Assembly (NCBI GenBank): GCA_015064425.1
Contig: SVSF01000101.1
Location: forward strand, 1 to 5,905
DNA length: 5,905 nt
Origin: Oscillospiraceae bacterium
GTDB taxonomy: Bacteria > Bacillota_A > Clostridia > Oscillospirales > CAG-272
Direction of reading: 5' to 3'
The first letter of the stretch is position 1. Each line of letters opens with the position of its first letter. The position numbers and the translations under genes were made by a program. A model generated the notes under the pieces. It saw only the letters and a list, made by a program, of their open reading frames with translations, was not told the DNA's origin and did not search any database. Positions 1-5,869 of this stretch are shown here, in pieces.

Positions 1-503
1 TTAAGAAAGTTCTTGAGTCTGCTTTTCAAAGGAACCTTCTCAGCTCCGCCTATAAGCAACACGGGAGCTCCCCATAAGTATATAAGCGACCAAAAGGGTA
101 GGGTGAATACCAGATACTGAAGGAAGACGTCGGGGAAAAGTGCGCTTACTACCGCATTTCCCATAAATCCAAAATTTGAAAAACTTAAAGCATATGTAAA
201 AATATTACGTTCATATCCATCCTTGGAACATACATGTGCTAAAAGAACAGAAACCATAATGCCTATGATCGCCATAAAAAGGGAAGTGATCAAAAGATCT
301 CCGGTCTCCTTTATCTTCGCTACCGTGAAATTTTCCATAAACGTACCCAAAACAAGGGCAGGGATAAATACAAGGTTTTCCATTTTCGACAGAACGCTTT
401 GAGAATTGTCCGGTATGATTTTTAGCTTGTATAAAATATAGCCAAGTATTATAAAGGAAAAAAGAAATGCAGTTTGATTTAATGATGTAAAAAAAATTGT
501 CAT
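1..503 (-). CDS. AEC (auxin efflux carrier) family transporter, N-terminal 167 residues, cut by the left window edge
   Basis: The frame starts with ATG at 503-501 and stays open to base 3, giving 167 residues with no stop, so the C-terminal half lies outside the window. The translation is very hydrophobic, with predicted membrane helices at about residues 6-26, 41-57, 70-90, 102-123 and 128-150. The stretch around residues 105-120 (LSFSNFGFMGNAVVSALFP) matches the Asn-x-Gly-Phe-Met-Gly signature of the Mem_trans/AEC family. These proteins have about 10 helices and about 300 residues and export organic acids or similar anions. The substrate here is unknown. It follows the phosphatase gene after a 36-bp gap, same strand, so it is probably the last seen member of the operon starting at 2997. 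The Shine-Dalgarno signal is poor: the only candidate, AGGAA (521-525), lies 17 nt upstream, so translation may depend on ribosomes finishing the gene before it. Confidence 0.88.
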   Translation of the reverse strand, partial: MTIFFTSLNQTAFLFSFIILGYILYKLKIIPDNSQSVLSKMENLVFIPALVLGTFMENFTVAKIKETGDLLITSLFMAIIGIMVSVLLAHVCSKDGYERNIFTYALSFSNFGFMGNAVVSALFPDVFLQYLVFTLPFWSLIYLWGAPVLLIGGAEKVPLKSRLKNFL

Positions 504-539
504 AATGTAGATTATTTCAGTTCCTAAATAATATATGTA

Positions 540-1295
540 TCAGAAACGGTTTCTTTCGTGTAGAATAACAGTTTTCCCAAGGTCTGAGACTCCTCGGCCA
601 TTAAATTTGAGAGGAAGACCGTCCTTATACATATGCCCGTTATTTGAGACAGTTTGCACGTGCGGAATTGCATATCCGCCTTCATCGCAAAACTCTATAA
701 CGGTAACACCTGTATGACAAATATCAAAGTGAGAGGCAAACAATGGATATGGAATTTCAAGAATGCAGCTCAAGAATGCTATGCCAAATCCCTGATGTGC
801 AAACATAGCTATTCTGTCTTCGTTGTGATCAAGTACTTTGAACCGTCCGGTTCCTCTTTCCTGCTCATAGCCGTGTGATTTGAAAAAATTATACACTTCT
901 CCGTATATTCTTTCTATGCCTTTTTTATAGTTCATATCCTTGAAAGCGGGATGGTCGTACCAGTTGTCACCGAGATCACGCATTTCCTTAGTGGTAAAAA
1001 CGGAGCGCGCATAAGTATCCTGAAAGAGCCATGTCCGAAAACCCTCTCGTTCGATGGTGAGATCCCTCCAGGCGTGTCCTTCGTTTGCCCAATCAAGAGT
1101 ATGGAGTTCCTTGTGGAGCAATTCGCACAAAGGTGTAGCGGTTTGAATAGCGCGGTTAGAGGTTGAAGAATATATTCTATCAATTCCAAACTGAGAAAGA
1201 CGTCGTCCTACAGATTCTGCTTGGCGCATTCCGAGCGGAGTCAGCGAATCGGGATCGTATATTGGGTCTCCGTGTCGAATGTAGAAAAATAACAT
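540..1295 (-). CDS. Histidine phosphatase superfamily (phosphoglycerate-mutase-like) protein
   Basis: This 251-residue protein opens with the phosphatase signature FYIRHGDP, where R7 and H8 are the phosphate-binding arginine and the histidine that is phosphorylated during catalysis. The second conserved arginine is R48 in SSTSNRAIQTA, and the second catalytic histidine is H167 in AMFAHQGFG. The acidic residue E72 (NEGHAW) is in the usual place for the proton donor. All core residues are therefore present and an active, soluble, cytoplasmic phosphatase is expected. The family covers mutases, sugar-phosphate, nucleotide and protein phosphatases, and the sequence does not reveal the substrate. 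A long insert (about residues 73-160) caps the active site. The start is well supported by AGGAGGT (1299-1305) ending 3 nt before the ATG. It begins 12 bp after the DUF4037 gene, which implies co-expression and possibly removal of a group added by, or shared with, that enzyme. Confidence 0.9.
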   Translation of the reverse strand: MLFFYIRHGDPIYDPDSLTPLGMRQAESVGRRLSQFGIDRIYSSTSNRAIQTATPLCELLHKELHTLDWANEGHAWRDLTIEREGFRTWLFQDTYARSVFTTKEMRDLGDNWYDHPAFKDMNYKKGIERIYGEVYNFFKSHGYEQERGTGRFKVLDHNEDRIAMFAHQGFGIAFLSCILEIPYPLFASHFDICHTGVTVIEFCDEGGYAIPHVQTVSNNGHMYKDGLPLKFNGRGVSDLGKTVILHERNRF

Positions 1296-1307
1296 ATTAC
1301 CTCCTTT

Positions 1308-2249
1308 TTATATTGCATAAAGAATGTGCAGATTCCTTATGTAAGTATCGGATATTTTCTCGTTTATGGCATATGCATGTCCTTCTGCTTCAGTACCGCT
1401 GAATGAACTGAGCTTATGGCTCTGTATCATACGAATAATGGATAGGCATATTTCTTCGATAATTACCGTTTTTTTGCTTGCTTCATCATTACCGTTTTTG
1501 CTTGAAATGATATATTCTAGTGGAGCGGAAAGCTCTGACAACAAAGGAAGATCTCTAAGCGTACGGAAACACCATTTGTAATAAGGTATATATCTCCTAT
1601 TTATAAGAAATATTGCATTTAATGCCCCTTTAACAAATTCTATTGCGGAAAGCTGAGCAGCAGCGCTGTCACCCCGTAATATGCATCTTTTGTAGTTGTA
1701 CTGTCCCGCTTGTCCCATTATCAAGAGATTACCCGCAAGTTTTTTTAGTCTTATATCCTCCGGAAAATAGCTCAGCTTTTCCCGTATCTCGGTTACAGAT
1801 CCCATATCGTCACGAAATATTTTACCATTTGTTGCTTCGGAAAGAGCCTGCTCGGAGACACGAAACCAATCTGTTCCGTTAAGCGTTCCGTCGGGGCTTC
1901 CGGTCCTACTTACGAAAAAGTCACTTATTCTTATGGGACCGTGCCGACTTCCTCCCACAGGATCTGCTATAGTTCTTTTATATCCCAAAAATTCTTTGGG
2001 GAGCTTAGCGTATGCTCTTTCGAGAGCGAATGCGGTTTTTCGGTCTATAACATCTTCACCGGGCAAAAACAAACAGAAACCCGGCTCGAAATCATGGTCG
2101 CGAGATATATCGTCGTCATATCCAAAACATTCGGAGCCGCTTCCCGCAAGACCTACCGCTATATACTTTTCATATTCTCTGAAACTGTCGCGGATCATCT
2201 TTTCGCCGTATTCTTTATAATATCTTTCGGAAAGTTCAAGACCCTTCAT
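1308..2249 (-). CDS. DUF4037-type predicted nucleotidyltransferase
   Basis: This 313-residue protein has an N-terminal nucleotidyltransferase-like core. Residues 33-53 contain the sequence GLAGSGSECFGYDDD followed by ISRDHDF, that is a Gly-Ser loop (G38-S39) followed by D51-x-D53. That spacing is typical of metal-binding acids in the pol-beta/kanamycin-nucleotidyltransferase fold, and D110 (RISDFF) could be the third acid. The rest is helical, with an Asn-Tyr-Lys-Arg-rich stretch near 181-193 and an Arg-rich stretch near 217-232; a HEPN-like helical half is possible but not shown. I recognise it as a DUF4037 family member, whose biochemical role is to my knowledge not established. It could transfer a nucleotide to a small molecule, RNA or protein. 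The start has AAGGAGG at 2260-2266, 10 nt upstream, lying inside the end of the TPR gene. The two overlap by 14 bp, so translation is probably coupled. Confidence 0.8.
   Translation of the reverse strand: MKGLELSERYYKEYGEKMIRDSFREYEKYIAVGLAGSGSECFGYDDDISRDHDFEPGFCLFLPGEDVIDRKTAFALERAYAKLPKEFLGYKRTIADPVGGSRHGPIRISDFFVSRTGSPDGTLNGTDWFRVSEQALSEATNGKIFRDDMGSVTEIREKLSYFPEDIRLKKLAGNLLIMGQAGQYNYKRCILRGDSAAAQLSAIEFVKGALNAIFLINRRYIPYYKWCFRTLRDLPLLSELSAPLEYIISSKNGNDEASKKTVIIEEICLSIIRMIQSHKLSSFSGTEAEGHAYAINEKISDTYIRNLHILYAI
1462..1504. repeat. Imperfect direct repeat (26-bp period) inside the DUF4037 gene
   Basis: The segment ATTACC followed by a T-run and GCTTG occurs twice, at 1462-1480 (seven Ts) and 1488-1504 (five Ts). 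On the coding strand the copies read SKNGND and SKKTVI, so the two copies are translated in different frames. It lies in a Lys/Asn/Ser-rich stretch at residues 250-264, probably a linker. The copies differ by two bases in a homopolymer, as expected from slippage. Confidence 0.7.
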
Positions 2250-2997
2250 TTTGATAGAACCTCCTTGCGCGTTCGTTCAATTCCTTCTCGAATAAGAACC
2301 ATCCGTAATATCCGAAAACGGAGGCACATTTTTCACACACGAACGCGTAATAGCCGTCTCGTGAAGGATACCCGTCGAGAAGTGCTTCAGCTTTTTTTAG
2401 ATATTCGGTAATAATTACGTCTGCGTTTTCAAGTCCGATTTCAGCCTCTGCGGCACTTGCCATATTAAGGTAAGTAATAGCAACTTCAAGACTGCCTTTC
2501 TTCGCTTTTTGCATAACCTCTACAGCTTTTTTATAAAGCTCATTTGCTTCCTTGAACCTTTTAAGATCAACAAGGATCAGCCCCATATTATTGTAAAGAC
2601 CGCCCAAACGGCTGTCATTTTCGGGAAGGGTCGATTCATAGATATATTTTGCTTTTTCAAAAAGGGGGAGCGCTTCATCGGGCATTCCGAAGGCTTTAAA
2701 AACGGTTGCGCTGTTTAAATAAGTCGTCGCAGTATCTATCTTGTATGTCGATCTTACAGCGTACACTTTTTGCATTGCCGCTCTTGCCGCCGAAATAGCT
2801 TCATTTCGTTTACCGAGCTTTCGGTACAATCCCATAAGCTCGTTTCTTACCATTATTTCCGTGCGGATGTCGTTCGCCTCTTCGGAGTTGGAGAGCCAAT
2901 ACAGAAGATGGCGTTCTGCCGAATCATAATCCTTTTTATAGAAATATTCGTCAAGTTTGCTGCGTATAAGTTCAGCGGAAATATATCCGTTTATCAT
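2236..2997 (-). CDS. Tetratricopeptide-repeat (TPR) protein
   Basis: A soluble 253-residue protein made almost entirely of antiparallel helix pairs. TPR-like units can be placed near residues 50-83 (LYRKLGKRNEAI), 89-122 (FKAFGMPDEALPLFEKA), 131-164 (YNNMGLILVDLKRFKEA), 173-206 and 218-250, with the usual small residue at position 8 and Ala at 20 in the best repeats. No enzymatic domain or signal peptide is seen, so a protein-binding scaffold or sensor role is inferred. The chosen start is ATG 2997, with AAGGAG (3005-3010) 7 nt upstream. A longer reading from TTG at 3039 would begin inside the -10 region of the promoter and has no ribosome binding site. It is the first gene of the operon and overlaps the DUF4037 gene by 14 bp, so its most likely partner is that enzyme. 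Confidence 0.88.
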   Translation of the reverse strand: MINGYISAELIRSKLDEYFYKKDYDSAERHLLYWLSNSEEANDIRTEIMVRNELMGLYRKLGKRNEAISAARAAMQKVYAVRSTYKIDTATTYLNSATVFKAFGMPDEALPLFEKAKYIYESTLPENDSRLGGLYNNMGLILVDLKRFKEANELYKKAVEVMQKAKKGSLEVAITYLNMASAAEAEIGLENADVIITEYLKKAEALLDGYPSRDGYYAFVCEKCASVFGYYGWFLFEKELNERARRFYQNEGS

Positions 2998-3027
2998 GAT
3001 CAAGCTCCTTTTGAGATTACATAATAT

Positions 3028-3056
3028 TTTATACCACAAAAGAGAGAGTTTGTCAC
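3028..3056 (-). promoter_or_regulatory. Sigma-A-type promoter of the TPR/DUF4037/phosphatase/AEC operon
   Basis: On the minus strand the -35 is GTGACA (3056-3051, 5 of 6 to TTGACA), followed by exactly 17 bp and the -10 TATAAA (3033-3028, 5 of 6 to TATAAT). TGG just before the -10 makes it an extended -10. Transcription should start near 3021, giving a 5' untranslated region of about 24 nt before ATG 2997. Confidence 0.75.
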
Positions 3057-3106
3057 TAAAAATATTAATATATTGGCATTATCTTTTTTTATTTTTTGAA
3101 GCTTTC

Positions 3107-3961
3107 TTACAATAAGGGCGCTTTACCGTTTGATTCAAATAAGATGATCTTATTAATTATGGTATCTTTCATTGCTTTTTCCCTTTTTGCTCGCAGATCA
3201 TAATAATCGAAAAAGGGTTCTTCTATAACTTTCTTGCCTGCGGCATAAATATCTGTACAGATATTTATTTTTGCTATTCCGCCGTTTATACAGTTTTTAA
3301 AATCTTCATTTGAAAGTCCTGAGCCTCCGTGCAATACCAGAGAAGTGCTTATCTTGGCGCTTATTTCTTTAAGCCTTCCTATATCAAGTTTCGGAGTGCA
3401 GGTATATGCTCCGTGAGCGGTTCCTATGGCGATGGCCAGTGCATCTATATTGGTCCTTTCTGCAAAATCTTTTGCCATATCTGGATCGGTATAATATTTT
3501 GAGGGGTCATCAAGATGAGAGTCACCTTCTGCAGAACCTTCATTATCTCCCACGTGACCGAGTTCGCCTTCAATAGTTGCGCCGAAAGCATAAGCTATCT
3601 TTGCCATTTCCTTCAGTTTGTTTACGTTTTCATCGTATGAATCTGTTGAGCAGTCATACATAACCGATGTAAAGCCTAGTTTAAGGGTTTCTATGCATTT
3701 TTCGAAGGTTAAGCTGTGGTCGTAATGTATGGCTACGGGAACAGATGCATTTTTTGCCATATTTATCATAGAAGGACCGATAAGCTGAAGATCTCCGTGA
3801 GGGAGCAATATTTCGGCAGTTCCCAATATGATAGGTGAACGGAGTTCTTCGGCTGCTGAAATTGCGGCTTCAATAGCATCGGTATCTATTGTGTTGAACA
3901 ACCCTACCGCGTATTTGTTTTTTTGTGCGTCGATCAGAATATCGTTTAAATTAACAAGCAT
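3107..3961 (-). CDS. Class II fructose-bisphosphate-aldolase family protein (FbaA/GatY/KbaY-like)
   Basis: This 284-residue protein is full length for the zinc-dependent class II aldolases, which split fructose- or tagatose-1,6-bisphosphate (or related sugars) into two three-carbon units, in the cytoplasm, with a TIM-barrel fold. Visible family residues are D81-H82 (IHYDHS; catalytic Asp and a zinc ligand), E131 and E133 (IEGELGHVGD), H183 (GTAHGAY), H211 in the phosphate-loop motif LHGGSGL, and the phosphate-binding KINICTD at 231-237. All core positions are present, so activity is expected. The bases do not allow a choice between fructose and tagatose bisphosphate, and no sugar-uptake or kinase gene is adjacent to help. 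ATG 3961 has AAAGGAG (3971-3977) 9 nt upstream. It has its own promoter and long leader. No convincing terminator follows the stop, so some read-through into the TPR operon, 110 bp downstream, is possible. Confidence 0.9.
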   Translation of the reverse strand: MLVNLNDILIDAQKNKYAVGLFNTIDTDAIEAAISAAEELRSPIILGTAEILLPHGDLQLIGPSMINMAKNASVPVAIHYDHSLTFEKCIETLKLGFTSVMYDCSTDSYDENVNKLKEMAKIAYAFGATIEGELGHVGDNEGSAEGDSHLDDPSKYYTDPDMAKDFAERTNIDALAIAIGTAHGAYTCTPKLDIGRLKEISAKISTSLVLHGGSGLSNEDFKNCINGGIAKINICTDIYAAGKKVIEEPFFDYYDLRAKREKAMKDTIINKIILFESNGKAPLL

Positions 3962-4185
3962 TTTATTTATCTCCTTTAATTGTATTTAGATATGGTTTAA
4001 GATGCTATCTTGGGCTACCATCTTTCGTACTTTTCCGATATATTTAAAAATTCGTTTTTCGACTTCATACTGTCTCATGTTGATTTTGTTTACCGTATCT
4101 GTTATAATACTTCCTGCAATCGTATTTCCTGCTTTACTGCATTCAAAGCATTTCCTCCTGTTTTCGCTGTTACCTTATGGATAAA
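3962..4185 (-). other. Long leader of the aldolase gene with small open frames (possible gene remnant or leader peptides)
   Basis: If transcription starts near 4179, about 218 nt precede the aldolase ATG. On the minus strand AGGAGG (4159-4154) is followed 7 nt later by TTG 4146, opening a 14-codon frame (MNAVKQEIRLQEVL) that ends at 4102. A second frame of 30 codons starts at ATG 4078 (MRQYEVEKRIFKYIGKVRKM...) and stops at 3986, 24 nt before the aldolase ATG. It has no ribosome binding site. The same frame is open upstream to a TAA near 4175 with no usable start after the AGGAGG. The composition (Lys, Glu, Ile-rich) is protein-like, so this may be a decayed small gene, a leader peptide system, or chance. 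I do not recognise any family. Confidence 0.3.
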
Positions 4186-4214
4186 ATTCTATCGTAGATT
4201 CGAATTTATGTAAA
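4186..4214 (-). promoter_or_regulatory. Sigma-A-type promoter for the aldolase gene
   Basis: Read on the minus strand, TTTACA (4214-4209, 5 of 6 to the -35 consensus) is separated by exactly 17 bp from TAGAAT (4191-4186, 5 of 6 to the -10 consensus). This is the best promoter match in the divergent region and points at the aldolase gene. It implies a start near 4179. Confidence 0.6.
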
Positions 4215-4247
4215 CCTATGGCTTTTAGAATACTATTAAACAGCAAT

Positions 4248-4271
4248 AAAAAAACTCTACGAAAAGTAGAG
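4248..4271 (-). terminator. Rho-independent terminator-like hairpin, minus-strand direction
   Basis: CTCTAC (4255-4260) and GTAGAG (4266-4271) pair perfectly around a 5-nt loop. On the minus strand the stem is followed at once by seven Ts (4254-4248), the layout of an intrinsic terminator. It sits upstream of the aldolase promoter and so would stop leftward transcription before it. No minus-strand gene lies between it and 5665, so it may only insulate the promoter or be a relic. The 6-bp stem is modest. Confidence 0.5.
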
Positions 4272-4281
4272 ACGAAAACAG

Positions 4282-4304
4282 AAATATCTTTTGAGATATC
4301 TTTT
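4282..4304. repeat. AT-rich inverted repeat upstream of the methyltransferase gene
   Basis: ATATCT (4284-4289) and AGATAT (4294-4299) form a perfect 6-bp dyad with a TTTG loop, followed on the plus strand by CTTTT. It could be a weak rightward terminator, an attenuator, or a binding site. Nothing is known to be transcribed into it from the left. Confidence 0.35.
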
Positions 4305-4328
4305 AAGGATTACGGGGTTTATTTATCC

Positions 4329-4350
4329 GGAACGGTGTTCATACCGTGCC
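4329..4350. repeat. GC-rich inverted repeat 20 bp before the methyltransferase start
   Basis: ACGGT (4332-4336) and ACCGT (4343-4347) flank a 6-nt GTTCAT loop. Past one A/G mismatch, GG and CC also pair, giving a 7-bp interrupted stem. It ends just ahead of the ribosome binding site AAGGGAG (4355-4361). It could be an operator or an mRNA hairpin. No good plus-strand promoter was found in 4200-4368, so the way this gene is transcribed is unclear. Confidence 0.35.
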
Positions 4351-4368
4351 GCTTAAGGGAGATAAAAT

Positions 4369-5034
4369 ATGAAACTTTTTATTAGCGCTCTCACAAAATA
4401 TGTTATGGGAATTCTGCTTGTATCTATGATGCTGTTTGTTCCCGCAGGAAGTCTTTGTTTTATCGAAGCGTGGGTCTTTTTGGGACTTCTTTTTATACCC
4501 ATATTTTTACTTGGGGCTGTACTTTTTATAAAAGCCCCCCATTTGCTTAAAAAACGTATATCTGTAAAAGAAAAAGAGAAAACACAAAAAAACGTTGTGA
4601 TATTGTCGGCATTAATATTCACTGCGGGATTTATCGTTGCGGGACTTGACTACCGTTTTGGATGGTCTAATGTGCCTTTGTGGGTGACGTTACTTTTTTC
4701 GCTGATATTGCTTGTTTCTTACGGAATGTATGCAGAAGTAATGCGGGAGAACGCATATCTTTCGAGAACAGTCGAAGTTCAGGACGGACAAAAAGTAATT
4801 GATAAGGGGCTTTACGTAATCGTAAGACATCCGATGTATGCCGTTACTTTGTGGCTCTTTATTTCAATTCCTGTTGTGTTGGGATCATGGTGGTCCTGCC
4901 TTTGTTTTGCCGTCTATATTCCAATCATTGTTATCAGAATAAAAAATGAGGAAAAAATTCTTGAAGAAGGACTCAAGGGATATAGCGAATATAAACAACG
5001 TGTGAGATACAGACTTATACCGTTTGTTTGGTAA
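4369..5034 (+). CDS. Isoprenylcysteine carboxyl methyltransferase (ICMT/PEMT) family membrane protein
   Basis: This 221-residue protein has hydrophobic helices near residues 10-28, 33-54, 75-93, 103-122 and 158-188. The C-terminal half carries the family signature: the cofactor-binding stretch IDKGLYVIVRHPMY (residues 144-157, with R153-H154-P155 and Y157), a following hydrophobic hairpin, then a glutamate pair (E194-E195) and GYSEYKQRVRYRLIPFVW at the end. These proteins are S-adenosylmethionine-dependent methyltransferases with active sites in the membrane. In bacteria, which lack prenylated CaaX proteins, their substrates are mostly unknown and may be lipids or small hydrophobic molecules. 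ATG 4369 has AAGGGAG 7 nt upstream. Fifteen bases separate it from the acetyltransferase gene on the same strand, so the two are very probably cotranscribed. The family is clear, the substrate is not. Confidence 0.88.
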   Translation: MKLFISALTKYVMGILLVSMMLFVPAGSLCFIEAWVFLGLLFIPIFLLGAVLFIKAPHLLKKRISVKEKEKTQKNVVILSALIFTAGFIVAGLDYRFGWSNVPLWVTLLFSLILLVSYGMYAEVMRENAYLSRTVEVQDGQKVIDKGLYVIVRHPMYAVTLWLFISIPVVLGSWWSCLCFAVYIPIIVIRIKNEEKILEEGLKGYSEYKQRVRYRLIPFVW

Positions 5035-5049
5035 CCGAAAGGAAGAACA

Positions 5050-5598
5050 ATGATACTTAAAACGAAACGAGTCATTCTCCGCGCTTGGAGAGAAGACGAC
5101 GCAGGAGAGCTTTATAAATATGCTAAGGATCCCGACATAGGATATCCTGCAGGCTGGCCAGCTCATACAAGCATTGAAAACAGCCGTGATATTATAAGAA
5201 ACGTACTCTCAAAGCAATATACCTTTGCCGTATGTACAAAAGATGACATCCCCATAGGAAGCGTTGGCCTGAAGTTTGGCAATGATACGGATATGACCGA
5301 TAGGGAGGACGAGTGCGAGCTTGGATATTGGATAGGAAAGGATTTCTGGGGCAGGGGACTGATTCCCGAAGCGTCGGCAGAAATTATGCGTTATGCTTTT
5401 GAGGAACTGGGGGTAAGGGCTGTTTGGTGCGGATATTATGAAGGCAATTTCAAGTCATGCAGAGTTCAGGAAAAGCTGGGATTCCTATACCATCATAAGA
5501 CCGAAGGCGTTGAAGTACCTCTTCTGCAGGAGACCAGAACGGGGCACGTAATGCTTATGACAAAAGAAAGATGGGATGAACTGAAAAGCGAAAGATGA
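5050..5598 (+). CDS. GNAT family N-acetyltransferase, RimJ/RimL type
   Basis: This 182-residue protein has the full GNAT fold of the RimJ/RimL-like group. It begins with the typical TKRVILRAWREDD strand and turn (residues 5-17). The acetyl-CoA binding motif A is at 90-108 (ELGYWIGKDFWGRGLIPEA), where the pyrophosphate loop Trp-Gly-Arg-Gly-Leu sits at 100-104. Motif B follows with N133, S136 and the ending EKLGF (141-145). Members transfer acetyl from acetyl-CoA to amino groups of ribosomal proteins, other proteins, or small molecules including some antibiotics. The target here cannot be told. AAAGGA (5038-5043) lies 6 nt before the ATG. It is the second gene of the unit starting at 4369 and is followed by a strong terminator. 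Confidence 0.9.
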   Translation: MILKTKRVILRAWREDDAGELYKYAKDPDIGYPAGWPAHTSIENSRDIIRNVLSKQYTFAVCTKDDIPIGSVGLKFGNDTDMTDREDECELGYWIGKDFWGRGLIPEASAEIMRYAFEELGVRAVWCGYYEGNFKSCRVQEKLGFLYHHKTEGVEVPLLQETRTGHVMLMTKERWDELKSER

Positions 5599-5632
5599 AA
5601 ATCGGATCATTTTGTTTTTTCAAATTTTAAAT

Positions 5633-5671
5633 AATTAAAACCGAGGTAAGGACCTCGGTTTTAATTATTTT
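5633..5671. terminator. Strong bidirectional rho-independent terminator between convergent genes
   Basis: A perfect 15-bp stem (5633-5647 with 5652-5666) has a GC-rich core CCGAGGT/ACCTCGG and a 4-nt AAGG loop. The plus strand continues TTTTAATTATTTT after the core, and the minus strand is equally T-rich, so it can end both the methyltransferase/acetyltransferase transcript and the facing spoIVB transcript. The spoIVB stop codon (5667-5665) lies within the right arm. Confidence 0.9.
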
Positions 5672-5796
5672 GCCGTATTCAGCATATTTTCAATGAATAT
5701 CCCGTACCCCTTCGTTGGATCATTGATAAGGACATGTGTGACCGCACCTACGATCATTCCATCCTGGATAATCGGGCTGCCCGACAAGTTTGATGT
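5665..5796 (-). pseudogene. spoIVB: 3' fragment of spoIVB (SpoIVB, S55 family serine peptidase), truncated
   Basis: The minus strand reads 43 residues ending in TAA at 5667-5665. It includes [10 protein letters not shown], then [12 protein letters not shown] and [12 protein letters not shown], which closely resemble the end of SpoIVB. In intact SpoIVB, a PDZ-plus-S55 peptidase of about 430 residues made in the forespore that triggers sigma-K activation by cutting SpoIVFA, the active-site serine lies in GMSGSPI. Here the family-typical Gly-Met before SGSP is replaced by Asn-Leu. Only two more residues precede an in-frame TGA at 5799-5797, and none of the upstream SpoIVB protein (PDZ, His and Asp of the triad) appears in any minus-strand frame to the right edge. 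The gene is broken at or close to its catalytic serine. The break lies around 5785. Confidence 0.8.
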
Positions 5797-5869
5797 TCAT
5801 TAGGGACAACACACTTTCTACCAAAACTAAAGTATCGCTTCAGTATAAGTATGAATCTGCTGTGTGGAA

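Noticed and set aside
654..878. Plus-strand open frames opposite the phosphatase gene, and similar ones opposite the DUF4037, TPR and aldolase genes
   Set aside because: They lie antisense to well-supported family genes, lack ribosome binding sites and have no recognisable protein features.
3057..3106. AT palindrome and A/T runs after the aldolase stop as a terminator
   Set aside because: No GC-containing stem; the AATATTAATAT symmetry is what AT-rich DNA gives by chance.
4002..4213. Two overlapping plus-strand frames of 60-67 codons in the intergenic region
   Set aside because: Phe/Cys-rich, chance-like composition, no ribosome binding site, and they run through the minus-strand aldolase promoter.
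4179..4368. Riboswitch or T-box upstream of either divergent gene
   Set aside because: I looked for a T-box-like TGGNACC sequence and for recognisable riboswitch cores and saw none; the stems present are short and separate.
4353..4622. Minus-strand frame of 89 codons within the methyltransferase gene, and another at 4885-5166
   Set aside because: Antisense to genes with clear family motifs.
5798..5800. ATG at 5800 on the minus strand as start of a short gene across the spoIVB fragment
   Set aside because: It reads in a different frame from the conserved SpoIVB sequence, has no ribosome binding site and soon stops.
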